NCBI GenBank assembly: GCA_020747015.1
Contig: JAGTJM010000082.1
Location: 60,246-124,245, forward strand
Direction of reading: 5' to 3'
DNA from: Pyrenochaeta sp. MPI-SDFR-AT-0127
Lineage: Eukaryota > Ascomycota > Dothideomycetes > Pleosporales > Cucurbitariaceae
Length of the DNA: 64,000 nucleotides
Part shown: piece by piece, positions 12,844-25,714 of the stretch
Position numbering within the stretch: position 1 is the first letter of the stretch
How the letters are laid out: each line of letters opens with the position of its first letter
Made by a program: the position numbers and the translations under genes
Notes under the pieces: model-generated
Told to the model about the DNA's origin: nothing
The model's database searches: none
What the model saw: the letters and a program-made list of their open reading frames with translations, nothing else

Positions 12844-14554
12844 ATGTATGGTATTTCCTTGCATAAGATACTAGTCTAACAAGTATCCAATATACTTCAG
12901 GGAGCCCAGAACAGTATACCGCATCTATATCAGCGTATGCGAAACAGCGAAACACCTCGTTATATGCTGGTGTTCACTTCACCAGACTTGCTCACATCCT
13001 GCGAAAGCCCTTCGATACCCATGCAAAACGAACATCTACGTGTGGCTACACGCCATCACCTGATTTTGCGACACTCTACAAGTATTCTCTTGACGAGCAA
13101 GCAGAATACCATCCCCTCACAACGCCACTGGATCTCGTCCACCATGCCGACTCAGACACGAGCAATATTCTCTTCCTTCGCGGACAGCCATGTCCACAGT
13201 GGCTGGTTTATGCAGGAATTGTTTTTCATCTCGATCCTGAGTATTTCTTTCGTCATCTGAGTTTTCTTTCGAATTTGTCCAGCAAAAGGTATTTTGCTCA
13301 GCCTTCACTCATGTCAACATCACGAAACGTAATTCAACTTAACTACATGACTATTGGTGAATTCTCCACCCAGCTTGGGGATATTGATCAAATAGAATTG
13401 GATGATCTTCGGGACTCAGCAGTGAGAAAAATGTCAGAATACTACAACGATTTGGGGAAAAGAGTCAGCCGAAACGCGTCTAGCTCAGAATCTATGGTTC
13501 GCGCTTATCATGTCCTTGATAAGAATCATTTTGCAATAGAGCAGCAGGCATCCATATGCTTAGGCACCACAGAAAAAGGTTGGACTGGTAGGCCTAGCAT
13601 GCTCTAATATACTGCGTCATACTGACAGACTAAGCCGTTGTTTGGCTAGACACAGGAAAGCAATTGACACCCAATCAGCCAGGGCCATGGGCAGAAACAA
13701 TCCGCAGCAATCAGATTTCATGTCGGGAAACATTTTTACCTTGGATACGGTCATCTCCATTTGCATCTTTACATGCAGGCAGCATGTCTATCTCGCATGA
13801 GCGTCGCCCGGTGGAAGTAATGGAGCAATCAGCATCGCTGATACACCTCGACTACGGAAGAACATTAGACAGCAATATCATGGCTCAAGACCCATTCTAT
13901 GCATTGCATGACGTTTTCATGAGCTGTGCATATTCCGAAGTCCAATTTCTGAACACGGTTGAGTCCAAAATCAGCGAAGATATGGCGCGAGAATTCATGC
14001 CGGACCACAGCATCACTCCAGCGAATATGATATACTTCAAAGGATTGCTCGACAAGCATGCTGAATCTTTGCGACAAACTATTCAAGCACTTAGCCCAAA
14101 TGATTTGGGTTGGCCTCGACCGTTGGATCAGACGCTAAGAGAGAGGAACAGCGCCCTCGCTCAAACCCTAATTCAGGATTACGAGGCATTGCTAAGAAGA
14201 ACAGAAACGCTTTCGAACCTCTGTAAAGGCCGACTTCACATTCTCCTAAGCAGGGCTGGTATAGTTGAGTCAAACAAAGCAATTGAGCAAGCGAAAGTAA
14301 TTACAAAGTTGACTCGATTGGCTTTCGTTTTCATTCCGTTGAGCTTTGTGTCATCTTTTTTCGGAATGAATTTAAAGCCCTTTGTCGAGCGTCCAGCCCA
14401 CAACCTCTGGCTTTTCTTCGCTGTCTCCGTACCACTAGTCGCCATCTTGCTTGTTTCGATGACCTGGGGCCCAGAAGAAATCGTTGGAATTCTAACAAAG
14501 TTTGGACGCTGCCGGAGGCCAAGAAAGGGGGTGGAGACTGGAGAAAGTGATTGA
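12844..14554 (+). CDS. CorA-like two-helix membrane protein (fungal CorA superfamily)
   Basis: Three exons: 12844-12850 (ATG TAT G), 12901-13587 and 13656-14554; about 530 residues. The long exon 2 is open throughout and contains ILFLRGQPCPQWLVYAG followed by DPEYFFRHLSFL, a block I associate with fungal CorA-like proteins. The C-terminal ~90 residues have the CorA membrane signature: a first helix (LAFVFIPLSFVSSFF) running into the GMN triad at 468-470, a short loop and a second helix (LWLFFAVSVPLVAILLVSM). True CorA proteins are pentameric Mg2+ channels; many fungal paralogues carry a long unrelated soluble domain and their transport role is untested. The 7-nt first exon is the least certain part; the real start may lie elsewhere. 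Close downstream position suggests a link to the NLR, but the link is only positional. Confidence 0.8.
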
Positions 14555-14888
14555 TATTAGAATCATCGAACTACTCTTCATATCTCTTTACTGGATTTAC
14601 TTGATATCATCCATGATTTATGTGGACCTAGCTGTCCAGGAAGCGATCGTCCGTTGTGGTCATTTCTATTCTTTGAATATTTCTAAAATTGAAGAAGCTC
14701 ATCTAGTGCCGTACCCGCAAAAACGGTCGATGAGATCATTATGTACAATCTGTTAATGCTTAAATTCAAACGCCTGTTCCTACACTGTATGAAGACATTA
14801 TATTTCTAGTATTCCGTTGTGTCGCTTCAGCCATTATAATATTAGTAATTCTCGTCATGATCTGATGACTCTACTCAGTTCCTCTCTC
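14555..14888. other. Convergent 3' intergene
   Basis: AT-leaning spacer between the tail-to-tail CorA-like and MFS genes. Nothing beyond 3' flanks can be supported. Confidence 0.5.
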
Positions 14889-17322
14889 TCAAATAGCGAA
14901 CTTCGACCTCGCTCTCAACTTTGCACCATAATGCCATAGTGCCCACATCCCGAGCTGTCTTGGGTTAGTCTATTATTTCAAGCTCGGTGTTTTACTTTTG
15001 CACTTACAATTCCCATGACGCTCAATCCGGCAAGCAGACTAATGCCTTTCGCTACGCCGAGGTAGATGTACATTGGCCGAGAGAAAAGGATGGCACCGAA
15101 TGCAAAGAGCGAGCGGCAAAAGTCATTGCCTGCGAAGAGAGATGCAGCGTATTGTGGATAGGACATTGGTACGTATGCTAAATGGCCAATGTTAGAAACA
15201 CTTGGTAGAGGGTTTTGGGAGGGAAGGATACGCACTGAAGATACACTGCAGCAAGATGAAGACGCTAGCAGCATAGAGCGTTATGCCTATAATAGACACA
15301 ATCCAGTGGATTGAAGCTCGTGCCGTCCAACCTGATTGGCGTTAGTACCGTCTCAGATCCGATTCTGTCTCATTATCAATGTGAAATACTCACCAAATAT
15401 AAACAGCCCAATGGGTGGCCCAAAGCTAGCAAAGATTGCTGGGACGAGTCGATGTTCCTGAGCTCTCATGCCGTTCTTCAGAATATCCGGGATAAGGTAC
15501 CATTTGAGGTAGGCAAAATGGATGCACACCGCGATGAAACACCCTACAATGATACACAAAAACACAATTGCTGTTTCGCCAACGTTGAATCCATAGATAA
15601 CCGGATATACAAGCGGGAAAACTTCAAAGTACGAGTAGTAAATGCCGTATGTGAGTGCGGTGTACAGGTTAACGAAGAGAATGGCAGGGTCTTTGAGGCA
15701 GATTTCGATTGGCTTAATGATGGCGTCGATAATGATGGCAGTGAAAGTAATACCTTCACGCTCTATCTCAGTTTGTGTGCGGATGTGAGCATTTCCGGAT
15801 ACGGCACGCAGGCGTTCGGCACGGTGCAGGAGGATGGTTGTCGGCTGCGTCTCGGGGAGGAAGAAAAAGAAGAGCAGGAAAACGGGGCCTGCCATCCAAA
15901 GGATTTCCCATTGGGACCTAAAATTTCAGTCAATGCCTCACGTGGAAATTGCACATAGTGGTTCTTACCAGCGCCAATTCTCTGCATAGACTGCGAACCC
16001 TGAGAGCAGTGGTCCAATAGCTGGTGCGGCGAACGCAGCAACTACCCACATTGCGAGTGGATATGGAATATAGAGTAGTGAGTACATATCCTAGGGCAGA
16101 ATTAGCTTCCATTGTATCTTGTCAACTAACATAGAAAAGAGATACGTACCCCCATACTCGCACCGCCATTCGCCAGACACGGACTTCCAAAGAATCCAAG
16201 CAAGAAGCGTAGAAAGAGTAAGCCACCAAGATTATCTACGAGGGATGTCGGAACAGCAAGAATCGTAAACAGCGCAAATGTCGTGATATATGGCACATTG
16301 CGACCGAATTGCGGTACTGTGTAGAAGTAACACTGGTTAGCTTCACAATCGTGATAAGCTGGTCGTGAGAAATTGTATACGTACTTTCAGACAAAGGCGC
16401 GAATAGCAGCGGACCAATTCCATAACCTATGATTGAACGTGTTAGTAAATATCTATTTCCCAGCGGTATTGTTAAACATACCCAACACATAAAGCGCAAG
16501 ACCCAGCGAAGCCTTGAACTCGCCGACGCCAAACCGCTCCATGATCAACAACTGACTGGAAACATAGATTGACGAGCTCGCATACACGATAAACGTGTAC
16601 AAATTGATTAGGAAAGCTGTCCATGCTTTTTTCGCCTGAGACCTACAGAGAGAGAAATAGACATCAGCATTGTTCTTGTAGCATCAAAAGATGGGTTTAT
16701 AGAGTAAATTCCACTCACCAATTCTGTGGGTTCTCAGCGTCGTCTAGTGTATACCTAAAAGTTACTCTTGTCAGCTTTCATCCAAGTACCACAAAAAGCT
16801 CTTTCTACTGAATTCAGGATGATTCGTAACTCACCAATCAACCAGAACCGTGCCATCAGCCGTCTTAGTAGGCTGCACACGCATACTCCTCGTCTTACTC
16901 TTCTGCAGCGCAAGCGCCTCTTCCGCCTCAAGCCTGCCCTCTGTCCACGGAAGCGTCTTGGTGCGCTCAATTTGCGAGCCCAGCGTTGCTATACGGCGCA
17001 GCTCGCTGGGCGCGGAGGAATGTGAGGAGTGGCTTGATTCTGCTTTTTCGACTTCAGCGGGGATGGATGAGATTTTCTCGAGAGCGGGGACGATGGGCTC
17101 GGTGGTGAGTGGTGGATCGGTAGGATCTGGGGTTGTGGGGGTGTCGTGGACATGTTTGTTATGTTGGATGTGCTTGTGGTGTTCATCGCTGTCTTCTTTG
17201 TCGTTTTCGTAGCTGTGTGGACATTGGAAGCCGGGTTGCTCTTCGGGGTAGAGGAAGACGCGGTTCCGTGTTAGATATCTCATTAATTGGCCAAACGGCG
17301 CATCTCGAATGAGGTCTTTCAT
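14889..17322 (-). CDS. MFS drug:H+ antiporter (DHA1-like)
   Basis: Ten exons on the minus strand: 17322-16835, 16754-16719, 16642-16482, 16426-16385, 16316-16150, 16090-15969, 15917-15394, 15331-15236, 15177-15008, 14954-14889; about 623 residues, phases consistent throughout. Exons 2 and 4 are only 36 and 42 nt. A hydrophilic, His- and Ser-rich cytosolic N-terminus of about 165 residues is followed by YTLDDAENPQNW, then about twelve membrane helices. Family hallmarks include GYGIGPLLFAPLSE (end of the second helix), PQFGRN, GGASMGDMY, FAAPAIGPLLSGF and WRWSQWEILWMAGP before the central loop with LPET. The second half contains FVNLYTALTYGIYYSYFEVFP and the YPQYAASLFAGND motif. These features place it with the fungal 12-TM multidrug/polyamine exporters that use proton motive force at the plasma membrane. 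The substrate cannot be read from sequence. It sits next to an ABC exporter of the same orientation. Confidence 0.88.
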
Positions 17323-18477
17323 CTTTCCGTCCCAGATTTTTTCTTCCTCCTTGTAAAACAGTGGCCAAGTTGCAAAATAGTATACGTGCTAACCAAAAGA
17401 ATTGTTACACACTACTCTGCTTCATTCACAAGAATGCGAGAGCAGCATCACTATAAGTGCTATGAAACTGTTCAGCAAACACCAATATCTACATCCAGCC
17501 CTGTATCTCACAAAACGCCAATCGATGACAAACACCTGCTCACCAATACATCGACGCATTAGTCAACCCAGGCAGCACATCGTTGCATGGACCCCCTTCG
17601 ACGATGTTCTCCCCAACACAGTCTCGCTCTCTCTAACGTGATTGGATACAAGAATTCCAATTCGCCAACGCCAACCGATTCAGAATTAGACGCAGCACTG
17701 TGATTCACGGGGGTAAAAACAAGACAGGGTTGATTTTGGTTAGATGACAAGTAGGCGTTGAGCGCCATCTTCATTCCATGCAATGAGGGTCGGGCTGCCT
17801 GCTCTTACCGCCTGCTTATAAACAGCGCCTTGGCCGGTGTAATGCATGGTCTGTTTTAAGTAATCAGAGGACTTTTTTGCGATGAGACTGGTGCCAGTTG
17901 GGCTGGAGAGTAATCAGAAAATCCCATCGGGGCGGATGTCAGCCAATCGGAGAGTTTCGGATTAGCAACCCACAACGTCACTACTTGCACGTGTAAATGG
18001 AGTTAGCAGTGGGTAAAAGGGAATGAAGGCATATAGAAGATGCGTTCTTGACACGTTTGATGCCCGTCGCTGATAAATACCTTCAACGATGCGGGTGAGA
18101 TCACACCTTCGATTTTGCTGATAGACCTTTTTGGATTATGTGATCGACTCTTCGGTCTCTCGACTTGGAGCAAATATTTACAGGATGGGAAAGCTACAAA
18201 ATGCCGCCCAGCCAATGATACCACCCAAACTCCATAAACCATGAACCTCAAATGAAAGAAAAATGCTGGGTTCGCTCACGAGTGCCTCCCATTTGTCCAT
18301 ACTACTTCGTGAATACGCATTCACCCGTTTATGGTCATGCTCTGCCTCTCATGCTCATGAGGTCCAAGCCGGTTTCTACAATGAAAGAAATTTTTAGTCT
18401 GCGCCTCTCCCGTTCATCCTGACAAGTTCTCTATTAATAGGATTAAATGCCCTCATACTTCCAGCAGTCAATGACTC
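17323..18477. other. Intergenic, promoter of the MFS gene
   Basis: A 1.15-kb stretch between the MFS 5' end and the ABC transporter 3' end. Open frames here are short and shared between strands; none shows a family signature. No repeat or RNA gene was recognised. Confidence 0.5.
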
Positions 18478-21400
18478 CTAGTCGCTGTTTGCTTGCGTGG
18501 CTTCCCTTGCTTTGTTTGCCGTCTTCGCGGTCTCCATCAGGGTATCTAGTTCGCCACTCGTCTCGCACATACCCCTGAAATCACCACCTTCTTTCCTGAT
18601 GAGGTCGTACGGGTCGCCAAACTCGATGACAGCACCCTTGTCCAGCACCAACACCTTATCATAGTCGATAATCGTCTGCAGTCTGTGTGCGATGGTGATG
18701 GTAGTATTCTTGATCAGACGAATCGTCTCTTGGATCTTGGCATCTGTCGCATAATCGATTGATGCTGTCGCTTCGTCCATCAACAGCACTTTAGGCGCTT
18801 TCAAAAGCGCTCGCGCGAGGCAGAGCAGCTGGCGCTGGCCTTGCGAGAGATTAGATCCTGATTCCGAAACGGGCGAGTTGAGATTGCGGAATGGATTCTT
18901 GTTATCTGCTTGCATTGCAGCCTGTGCAACCTCGCGATCGTTTGCGACTTGGCCGCTTGGCATGACCACGATGGTATCGTCCTGTGTCTCACCCCGCTCC
19001 CAGTCTCGATTAGCAAGGATGGACGATGGGTTTACCGTAGACGCTGAGTAGCTAGCGTTCACATCGGCTGTGACTGCACCAGTCGTGGGATTAGGAATCT
19101 CGATTGCTCGGGGTGGTGTGACGGATTCAGTAGGTGTGCCGGCACCAGACGTTGGCTGCGACGTTGTCGAAATGAGGTGAACTTCACGAAGAGCAGTGAA
19201 GATTTCCTCATCGGTGAAGACTGAGAATGGGTCGAGATTACTGCGGATAGTGCCTGTGAAGAGGGTGGGATCTGGACGAGGTCAGTATTTGCTTATATTG
19301 CCAGAAAATTGCAGGGAGTGCTTACCTTGCGGTACCATGACGATGTTCTCCCGCAGATCTTGCAGACCAATCATCCCGATGTCGACGTCGTCAACGAGAA
19401 TCTTGCCCTTCTCTGCCTCTAGGGCTCGGAATAATGCAAGTGCCATAGAACTCTTGCCTGCACCAGTTCTACCAACAACACCAACCTTCTCGCCTGGTAA
19501 GATTTTGAAAGTCAATTGCTTCAGAACCAGGTCGAAGTCTGTCCTATATCGTGTGCTGTAACCAATGAACTCCACTGAGCCTCTGCTTGGCCAGTTGGAT
19601 GGAGGCCTGTTCTCCGGAATGACAGGGGGTGCTTCCTGATCTACGTCGAGGTACTCCTTAACACGCTCGACGGAATTCATGTTCTGCTCATTTGCAGAGT
19701 ACAGCCTGACAAACCACAAGACGTTCTCCGTGAATGTAACAGCGTATGTAAGCGCAAGACCTGCAGCGCCAGCATCAATGCGTCCGACACTTAAGACAAC
19801 GAAAGTGCCTGCGAAGAAAGCGACCATCGCGCCAACTACATCTACGCGGAACGCAAGCCATCTGTTAGCAGCCCAGAGGTAGATGAACGGCCGATGTTGA
19901 GTGTTAATCTTGGTCAGATTCTCGCGGATGAAACGTCTCTCGTCACCGTACGCTCGGATTGTAGTCATGCCCGACAGTGTCTCCCCGAATTGTTGATATA
20001 GCGGGCTTCGATGAACTGACTCAAGTCGCTTGAGGTCGCGGGACGAATTGATATAGAAACGACCGATAAGGAAGTAAAGAACCGAGATAACAGACGCGGC
20101 AATCAAAAAGGCTGGCGTAATGACGGAAATGAGGATGACGATTGTGATGATCGAAGCCAAGCAATGTACTACACCTATGGCAACAGGCGCGACTTCTTGA
20201 TCAACGGATTCGATATCCTTGGAGAACCTGTTCATCAGCTGACCAAGGGGAGTCTGGTCAAAGAATCTGAACTTCGCATGTGTCACCTTCTGGATCAAGC
20301 GTTCGTGCACGCGTCGAGATGCAGCAAGCGAGCCACCAAAAAGGAACCCTTCTCGAAGGAAGGTAATGAACATAAAGATTAATCCCAGAACAGCATATAC
20401 GCCGAGGAAATAGGCGGAGTCAACGTCGTTGTTTCCATTCTGGAAGCTTGTTTGCATGGAGTGGTAAGAGTAGACCCTTTCTTCTGGTTGATTGAAAAAG
20501 GGAAGGTTCCAGCTGCAGGTAGCACTGCTCATGCATGTACCCATCCCGTTCAACGTGGGAGCATGGGTGATGGGTGAACGAATGTGATGGCCCATGGCTG
20601 CATAGCCCTTGTCTGCATATGCATTTGCCCATGTCCGAATCCACAAATTGGTAGACACAGACGATATCTGCGCAGCCACGAAGGCGATGGTAGCACCTAC
20701 CCAGTAGTACCAAGGTCCCATAGCCTTGAGATACATAATGATGATGCCCAGTTTGACACCTCCCTCGGCCTTGGTCTCTTCTTGACTGTTGCTGGCAGGC
20801 GTTTTCTTCTTTTGATCTTTCGCGCCGTCGAGATTGCCGTTTGCAGATCCGTTGGTATGACTGACCTCGCCTAGCGCCTGCGCAGCGCTGATGTCTGAAG
20901 CTACTCGGGAGGGTGCTTTAGATGCTCCTCGCGACGCAGGTCGGGACTTGGTGAGGTCCTCCGTGAGCTTACCAGAACTGATAACTTCGGCCGCGGTTCC
21001 TTGCGCAACCACCTTTCCGTTTTCGAGGACAACGGCAAACTCGGCATGCGGTAGGCACAAACTAACATTGTGCGTAACGAGGATACAAGTGCGGTTGGCC
21101 ATGAGTTGGCCGTAAAGGGCGTAGTCAAAAATCCATTTGGCGGTATGTGAGTCGACAGCACTCAGAATATCGTCAAGAAGGACGTGTCGTGCCTTACAAT
21201 ATAGCGCGCGAGCGAGAGAAATGCGTTGCTTTTGGCCGCCAGAGAGCGTGACACCTTTCTCACCTACTATCGTCTCATCTCCTGCATCAAGAATCTCAAG
21301 ATCACGCTTTAGAGAACAAGCGACGATGACCTCTTCGTATCGGTTCGGATCCCAATCGCTTGCGAATACGATATTGTCCTTCACAGTGCCGTTCACCAGC

Positions 21401-23888
21401 CATGCTTGTTGAGCACAGTAGGCAACGCTATCCGTAAGTCCGGTTTCTGGGTCTGGCTTGAGCTCTTCACGGCTAACACCTCCAGGCAGGTATACATCGC
21501 CCTTCAGTTTTGTCATTTCTCCCAGCAGCCCCATAAGCAGCGAGGTCTTTCCAGACCCAGTTGGGCCGACCACGACATTAAGCTTCCCTACATGGAACTT
21601 CAGGTTAAGATCCATGAGTTTGAAGGCATCCGCAGCGGTTTTGTCAGTCATGTCCTTCCCGCCCCAGCTGAAAGTTCCGTTTTCGAATCCGATGAGTGGC
21701 TGATCATCCTCATCCTTCTTGCGTGTGAGTAGCTGAGAGTATTTGTCTGTTTCGGGCTCGCTTAGATATTCTTCGATACGATCGACCGACACTTTGGACT
21801 CTTGGACGTGAGCGATCATATCAGCGAGTTGGTCCAGCGGAATCCGGAGGATTTGAAACAGCGACAATGCAGTGAAGGCGACAGACGGAATGAGGGCCTT
21901 GTGCTCGACATTGGTGTATACCAGGAAAGATAAGAATGTAATCAACACAGGTGAGCCGGACCAGATGGTAGCTGCAACGGCCCAAAGGATGTATCTTCTT
22001 CGCAGGTGCTTTAGCTCGACATATCGCTTCTCATTCACAAGGCCGATAAAGCGTTGTTCCCAGGCAAAGAACTTGATGATTCGAATATTGGTGAGGACTT
22101 CGTTTGTAGTATGGATTCGAGCGTCGGTAGCCGCGAGGATGAGTTTCTGAATCTTGGCAAATTGACGTGCAACATACATGTTGATGGGGAGTAGGACAAC
22201 CATCATGCCGATACCTGCGATTGAGCTGTATCCGAGAATGCGATATAGAAGGTAGATAGCTACTACCACCTGAACTGGCGTGTTTGCCCACAGGAAATGC
22301 AAGTAAGCGCAGATTTCGCTGACTTTGAAAGCATCTACCGCCATCAAGTTGATGATCGCGCCAGTTGTGACTTGAGCTTCGGCATCTGGTTTCGGCGCAT
22401 CTTCCTGCTTTGGACTTTCGACAGCCTTCTTCTTCTTCCTGCCAAGGGTCATCATACGCTTCAGTCCTTTCGGCTCATCATCCTCCTCTTTTTTTTTCTC
22501 TTCGCCGAGAACCTTGTCCGTTCCCGCTGCAGCCCTTCGCTTGAGTGCTTTCGCATATATTTCGCCGATAATAACGGCGCGCAAGCGAATGCAAATTTTT
22601 CGACCAATCCATAGCGCTTGTCCATCCGCGAGGGCAGACAGAGAGCCTGAGATGAAAAGGAGGATAACATAAAACCATGCAGCATTTACTGGGGTGAGCT
22701 CGGGAGTCTCAACATACTCAAGAATGGCTTTCAGGAGCAGCGTAGGAGCGAATGTGAGGAATCCGGAGATCGCAGCCCAACCAGCTTGGATCAAAAGGCC
22801 GCGCTTGAAGTGCTTCAGAAGATGGAGAGCCAGGCTTGAAGTTTTCTTGACTTGTCGATAATTCGCAATGACTGCGGCAGCCTTATCCTTGGGTGCAAGG
22901 TTCCAGACATCAGACAGCTCGTAGGTCTTTTTGTATCCTGTCCATACGATAGGATCGACCCAGCTGAACGTAGCAAGCGAAAAAACACTAGCCGTTGGTT
23001 CTCTGGCTGGCGCAATGTCCCCTTCATATTCCAATTCCACCGCCTTGTTGCCTTTCCTAGAGCACAGCGAGATAAGAAAGAGTAGCGAAACGAGGGCGAA
23101 GTCGCTGATCATCAGCTTCTGGTGGACATCTGATCGTGGATGGATAATGGCGGATCGGAAGAGAAGGACCGTGAAGAGCCATTGAAAGCCGTAGATGAAG
23201 GCAGTGTGGTACCACAGCTTCGGGAAGGAGAATTTGCTCGTGCTGGAGAAGAGCAGCCGTAGTGAAGCCAGGGTGGCGATATATGTCCATACAGCAATGT
23301 TGGCAATAGCTGCAACTCGTCCATGTTTTCCCCATGCCTTCGTCATAAACACGGCGATATGTATGCCCAGTTGTGCCAACACAGCTGCCTCCTCTAGTAC
23401 CACGACTGTGACTTGACCGCGGGGTTTGTCCACGGCGACTGTGGAATGCTGGCTGAGGGTTGGGTGCAGCGCGAGCTGCTCGTTGCGGTCGAACTCATCT
23501 TCCGAGTCGCTGTCGGTCGCGTCGCCGTCGTAGTGCGGGCTTTGAAATGACCAGACGCTCCGCGGATCTTTTAGTATACTGTAGGCGTGGTAGTATGTGC
23601 TTGCGGTGGCGGCGAAGTAGAGCTGTATCAGCAAGTAAACGACGGAAAGTCCGCATACAGCGAGAGGAAATAGAGTCTGGAGATAGCTATGTCACCGTCA
23701 GCCAACTATTCAAGAAAAGTAGTAATGCGCCCATGCGATCATATAGTGCTGCAAAAAAACACCACCCATGACCATTCAACTGGGCGTAATGGTGCTGCAG
23801 CGCATCCAAGAAATTGTACGTACTCCTGCTCAAAACACCGCGAAAAGTCATCGCTGCGCCAGATGGAGCCTTTGCAGCGGGCAAACAT
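18478..23888 (-). CDS. ABC transporter, subfamily C (MRP/Ybt1-like)
   Basis: Three exons: 23888-23824, 23686-19326 and 19271-18478; about 1,739 residues. Exon 1 gives WRSDDFSRCFEQ and splices into YLQTLFPLAVCGLSV, restoring the conserved start of the N-terminal membrane domain (TMD0). Two TMD/NBD halves follow. NBD1 has Walker A GPTGSGKT near 728, signature LSGGQKQR and an Asp-Asp Walker B (LLDDILSAVD), the degenerate form normal for ABCC NBD1. NBD2 has Walker A GRTGAGKSS near 1425 and signature LSQGQRQLL near 1618 with Walker B LLMDEATASID. Between NBD2 Walker A and signature is an extra, low-complexity insertion of roughly 90 residues (Ser/Thr/Pro-rich, then acidic). Family members export glutathione conjugates, bile pigments or toxins, often across the vacuolar membrane. 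Substrate and membrane are not readable. The upstream 137-nt first intron is longer than its neighbours. Confidence 0.92.
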
Positions 23889-25714
23889 GATGGCTCGAAT
23901 CTCCCAATGCCCGCGTGGTGGATTGTTCAACAACTCCCAGCACTCTCGTTATTGGCGATTGGAGTGTCGCATTGGGGAGGCTCGGGAAGAGGCAAGCGGG
24001 CTCGAGGAAGTTTTCCGCTGACTGAGCGCAAAGTAAACAAACGGCGATTGCAGTCCCAGTTTCCGTATCCGGGGTATCGTTGTTTCTTTTGTGGCCGGCA
24101 AGATGCTCGCGATTTGCCGCAGTGGAGCGCAAAGAGCCTTTTCCTCCGCACTGACTGATGTTCACGCGCTTACGCGATTCAACGGGCAGAGTGTGATGTA
24201 ATTGTTCGACAAATGGGTTCCGGGGCGCCACCAGAAAACTTATGCACGTCCTGCCATCTGATAAGATTAGGCAAGCAAACAAGTCCACGGCAAGGGATCA
24301 GGTATGTCAGACAGGTTGAACACGGGGATTCGATGGTTTCTAAGGCTGTCGAGGTAACCGTCTAGATAGTCTTCAAAAGAGATAGGGCCGAATCCCCGAA
24401 CCGTTCGCGATCTGCTTGCAAGGATCCACTCAACGCTCACCGCTTGACTACACGGGCCGTTCGCTTTCGGCCAGAGTCGTGCAGACGCAGCGCACGAGCT
24501 GTGCATTGCAGCACAAGGTCAAGAGACCCGGTGCAATTGCAGTCTTCGTGCTATGCTGTCGCTCGGGTGGCCCTGGTTGCGAGTCTGCTCTGAGCAGACT
24601 TGATAGGCGCCATGGTTTGAGTCACAGTTCTCCCGCTCTCGTGCCTTCGTATCTCGCACCCTAGTGACATACATCCAAAGCACTATCCAATCGCGCCGAA
24701 TGCTGTAAAATGCTCCCCTCTTCTAGCCCACGCATCTGGGGCAAGCGTCCGGCAAGCAAACCGCCCTTTTGAGCACCTCAACCCCAACGGGAAGTATTAC
24801 GTGCTCGAAGCCCTTTATCCCTCATTATGAGTCTGCATGACTGTCGATGCGAAAACAGCTTCTGCATTCGTCTCAGGTTGCACGAGACGGCTTGAATGCA
24901 TTCCAACGGCCTTTGCAACAGAGGCTCGGCAATCGCTCACATGCTCGGGGGATATTCATCTGGGATGTCATTTCCGACCGACTGTTTGGGACCAAAGCCC
25001 CGCGGAGTCCCGCAATGCCTGGGAATACCTTCAGGCATTAGCTCGCTTCACAACAGCTCTTGTACTCTAGCCTGTCATGCCATTCCGATTGCCAACACGT
25101 TATTGACATGAGGTGGCCCTAGTCCATCGCACGATTTGCACAACTCGCACCATGACACTGCAGATGCCACTACATGCGCCACTGGGGGAACCCTGTTCCT
25201 TCCTCCGACTTCGCCATAAACGGTTATGGGCACCACACCATCAATACACGCGTCACTGCTGGCCGCAACACCGACCAAAGCACCCGTCTTGACCTGGTCT
25301 GAGTATACAACCTCCCCTTGTCACTTTATGTGGTAGCCTGTCCCACACAGGGAATGGGCCTGATGATGCTCTCAACAAATATAGAGCCACGTGAAGATAC
25401 TCAGTGTCCTGTTTGTGAGGATAAGAAAACAACACCAGACCACGCAACCATGGATGACACGATTGTAAAGACTTTGACGCTTGCAACTGACCTGTCACTG
25501 TAGTCTCACCTTCAACGATTCTAAAGGGTCCTCGATCGTGCCAATGGAAGCATAAAACACAGTTGACTCAAAGTCGGACGATTGAATTCATTCTTGATAT
25601 ATACAATGCCGCACAAAAGAAAATATCCAAAGTCTACTGTCGTGCCTTTGCTACTGGTGTCCAAGCAGAGTACTTGTTCTTTACTCTATTCGTTGTTAGC
25701 ATCCATTTCTCGAT
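23889..25714. other. Gene-poor 1.8-kb stretch
   Basis: Between the ABC transporter 5' end and the NDUFA12 3' end. All open frames are under 150 codons, overlap on both strands and lack any motif I recognise. No tRNA B-box, tandem array or inverted repeat stood out. Confidence 0.45.

Noticed and set aside
20884..21732. Several frames of 70-110 codons on the plus strand inside the ABCC gene
   Set aside because: They are antisense shadows of a strongly conserved coding region on the minus strand.
23889..25714. Possible tRNA or other RNA genes in the gene-poor stretch
   Set aside because: No A-box/B-box pair or cloverleaf could be traced by eye on either strand.
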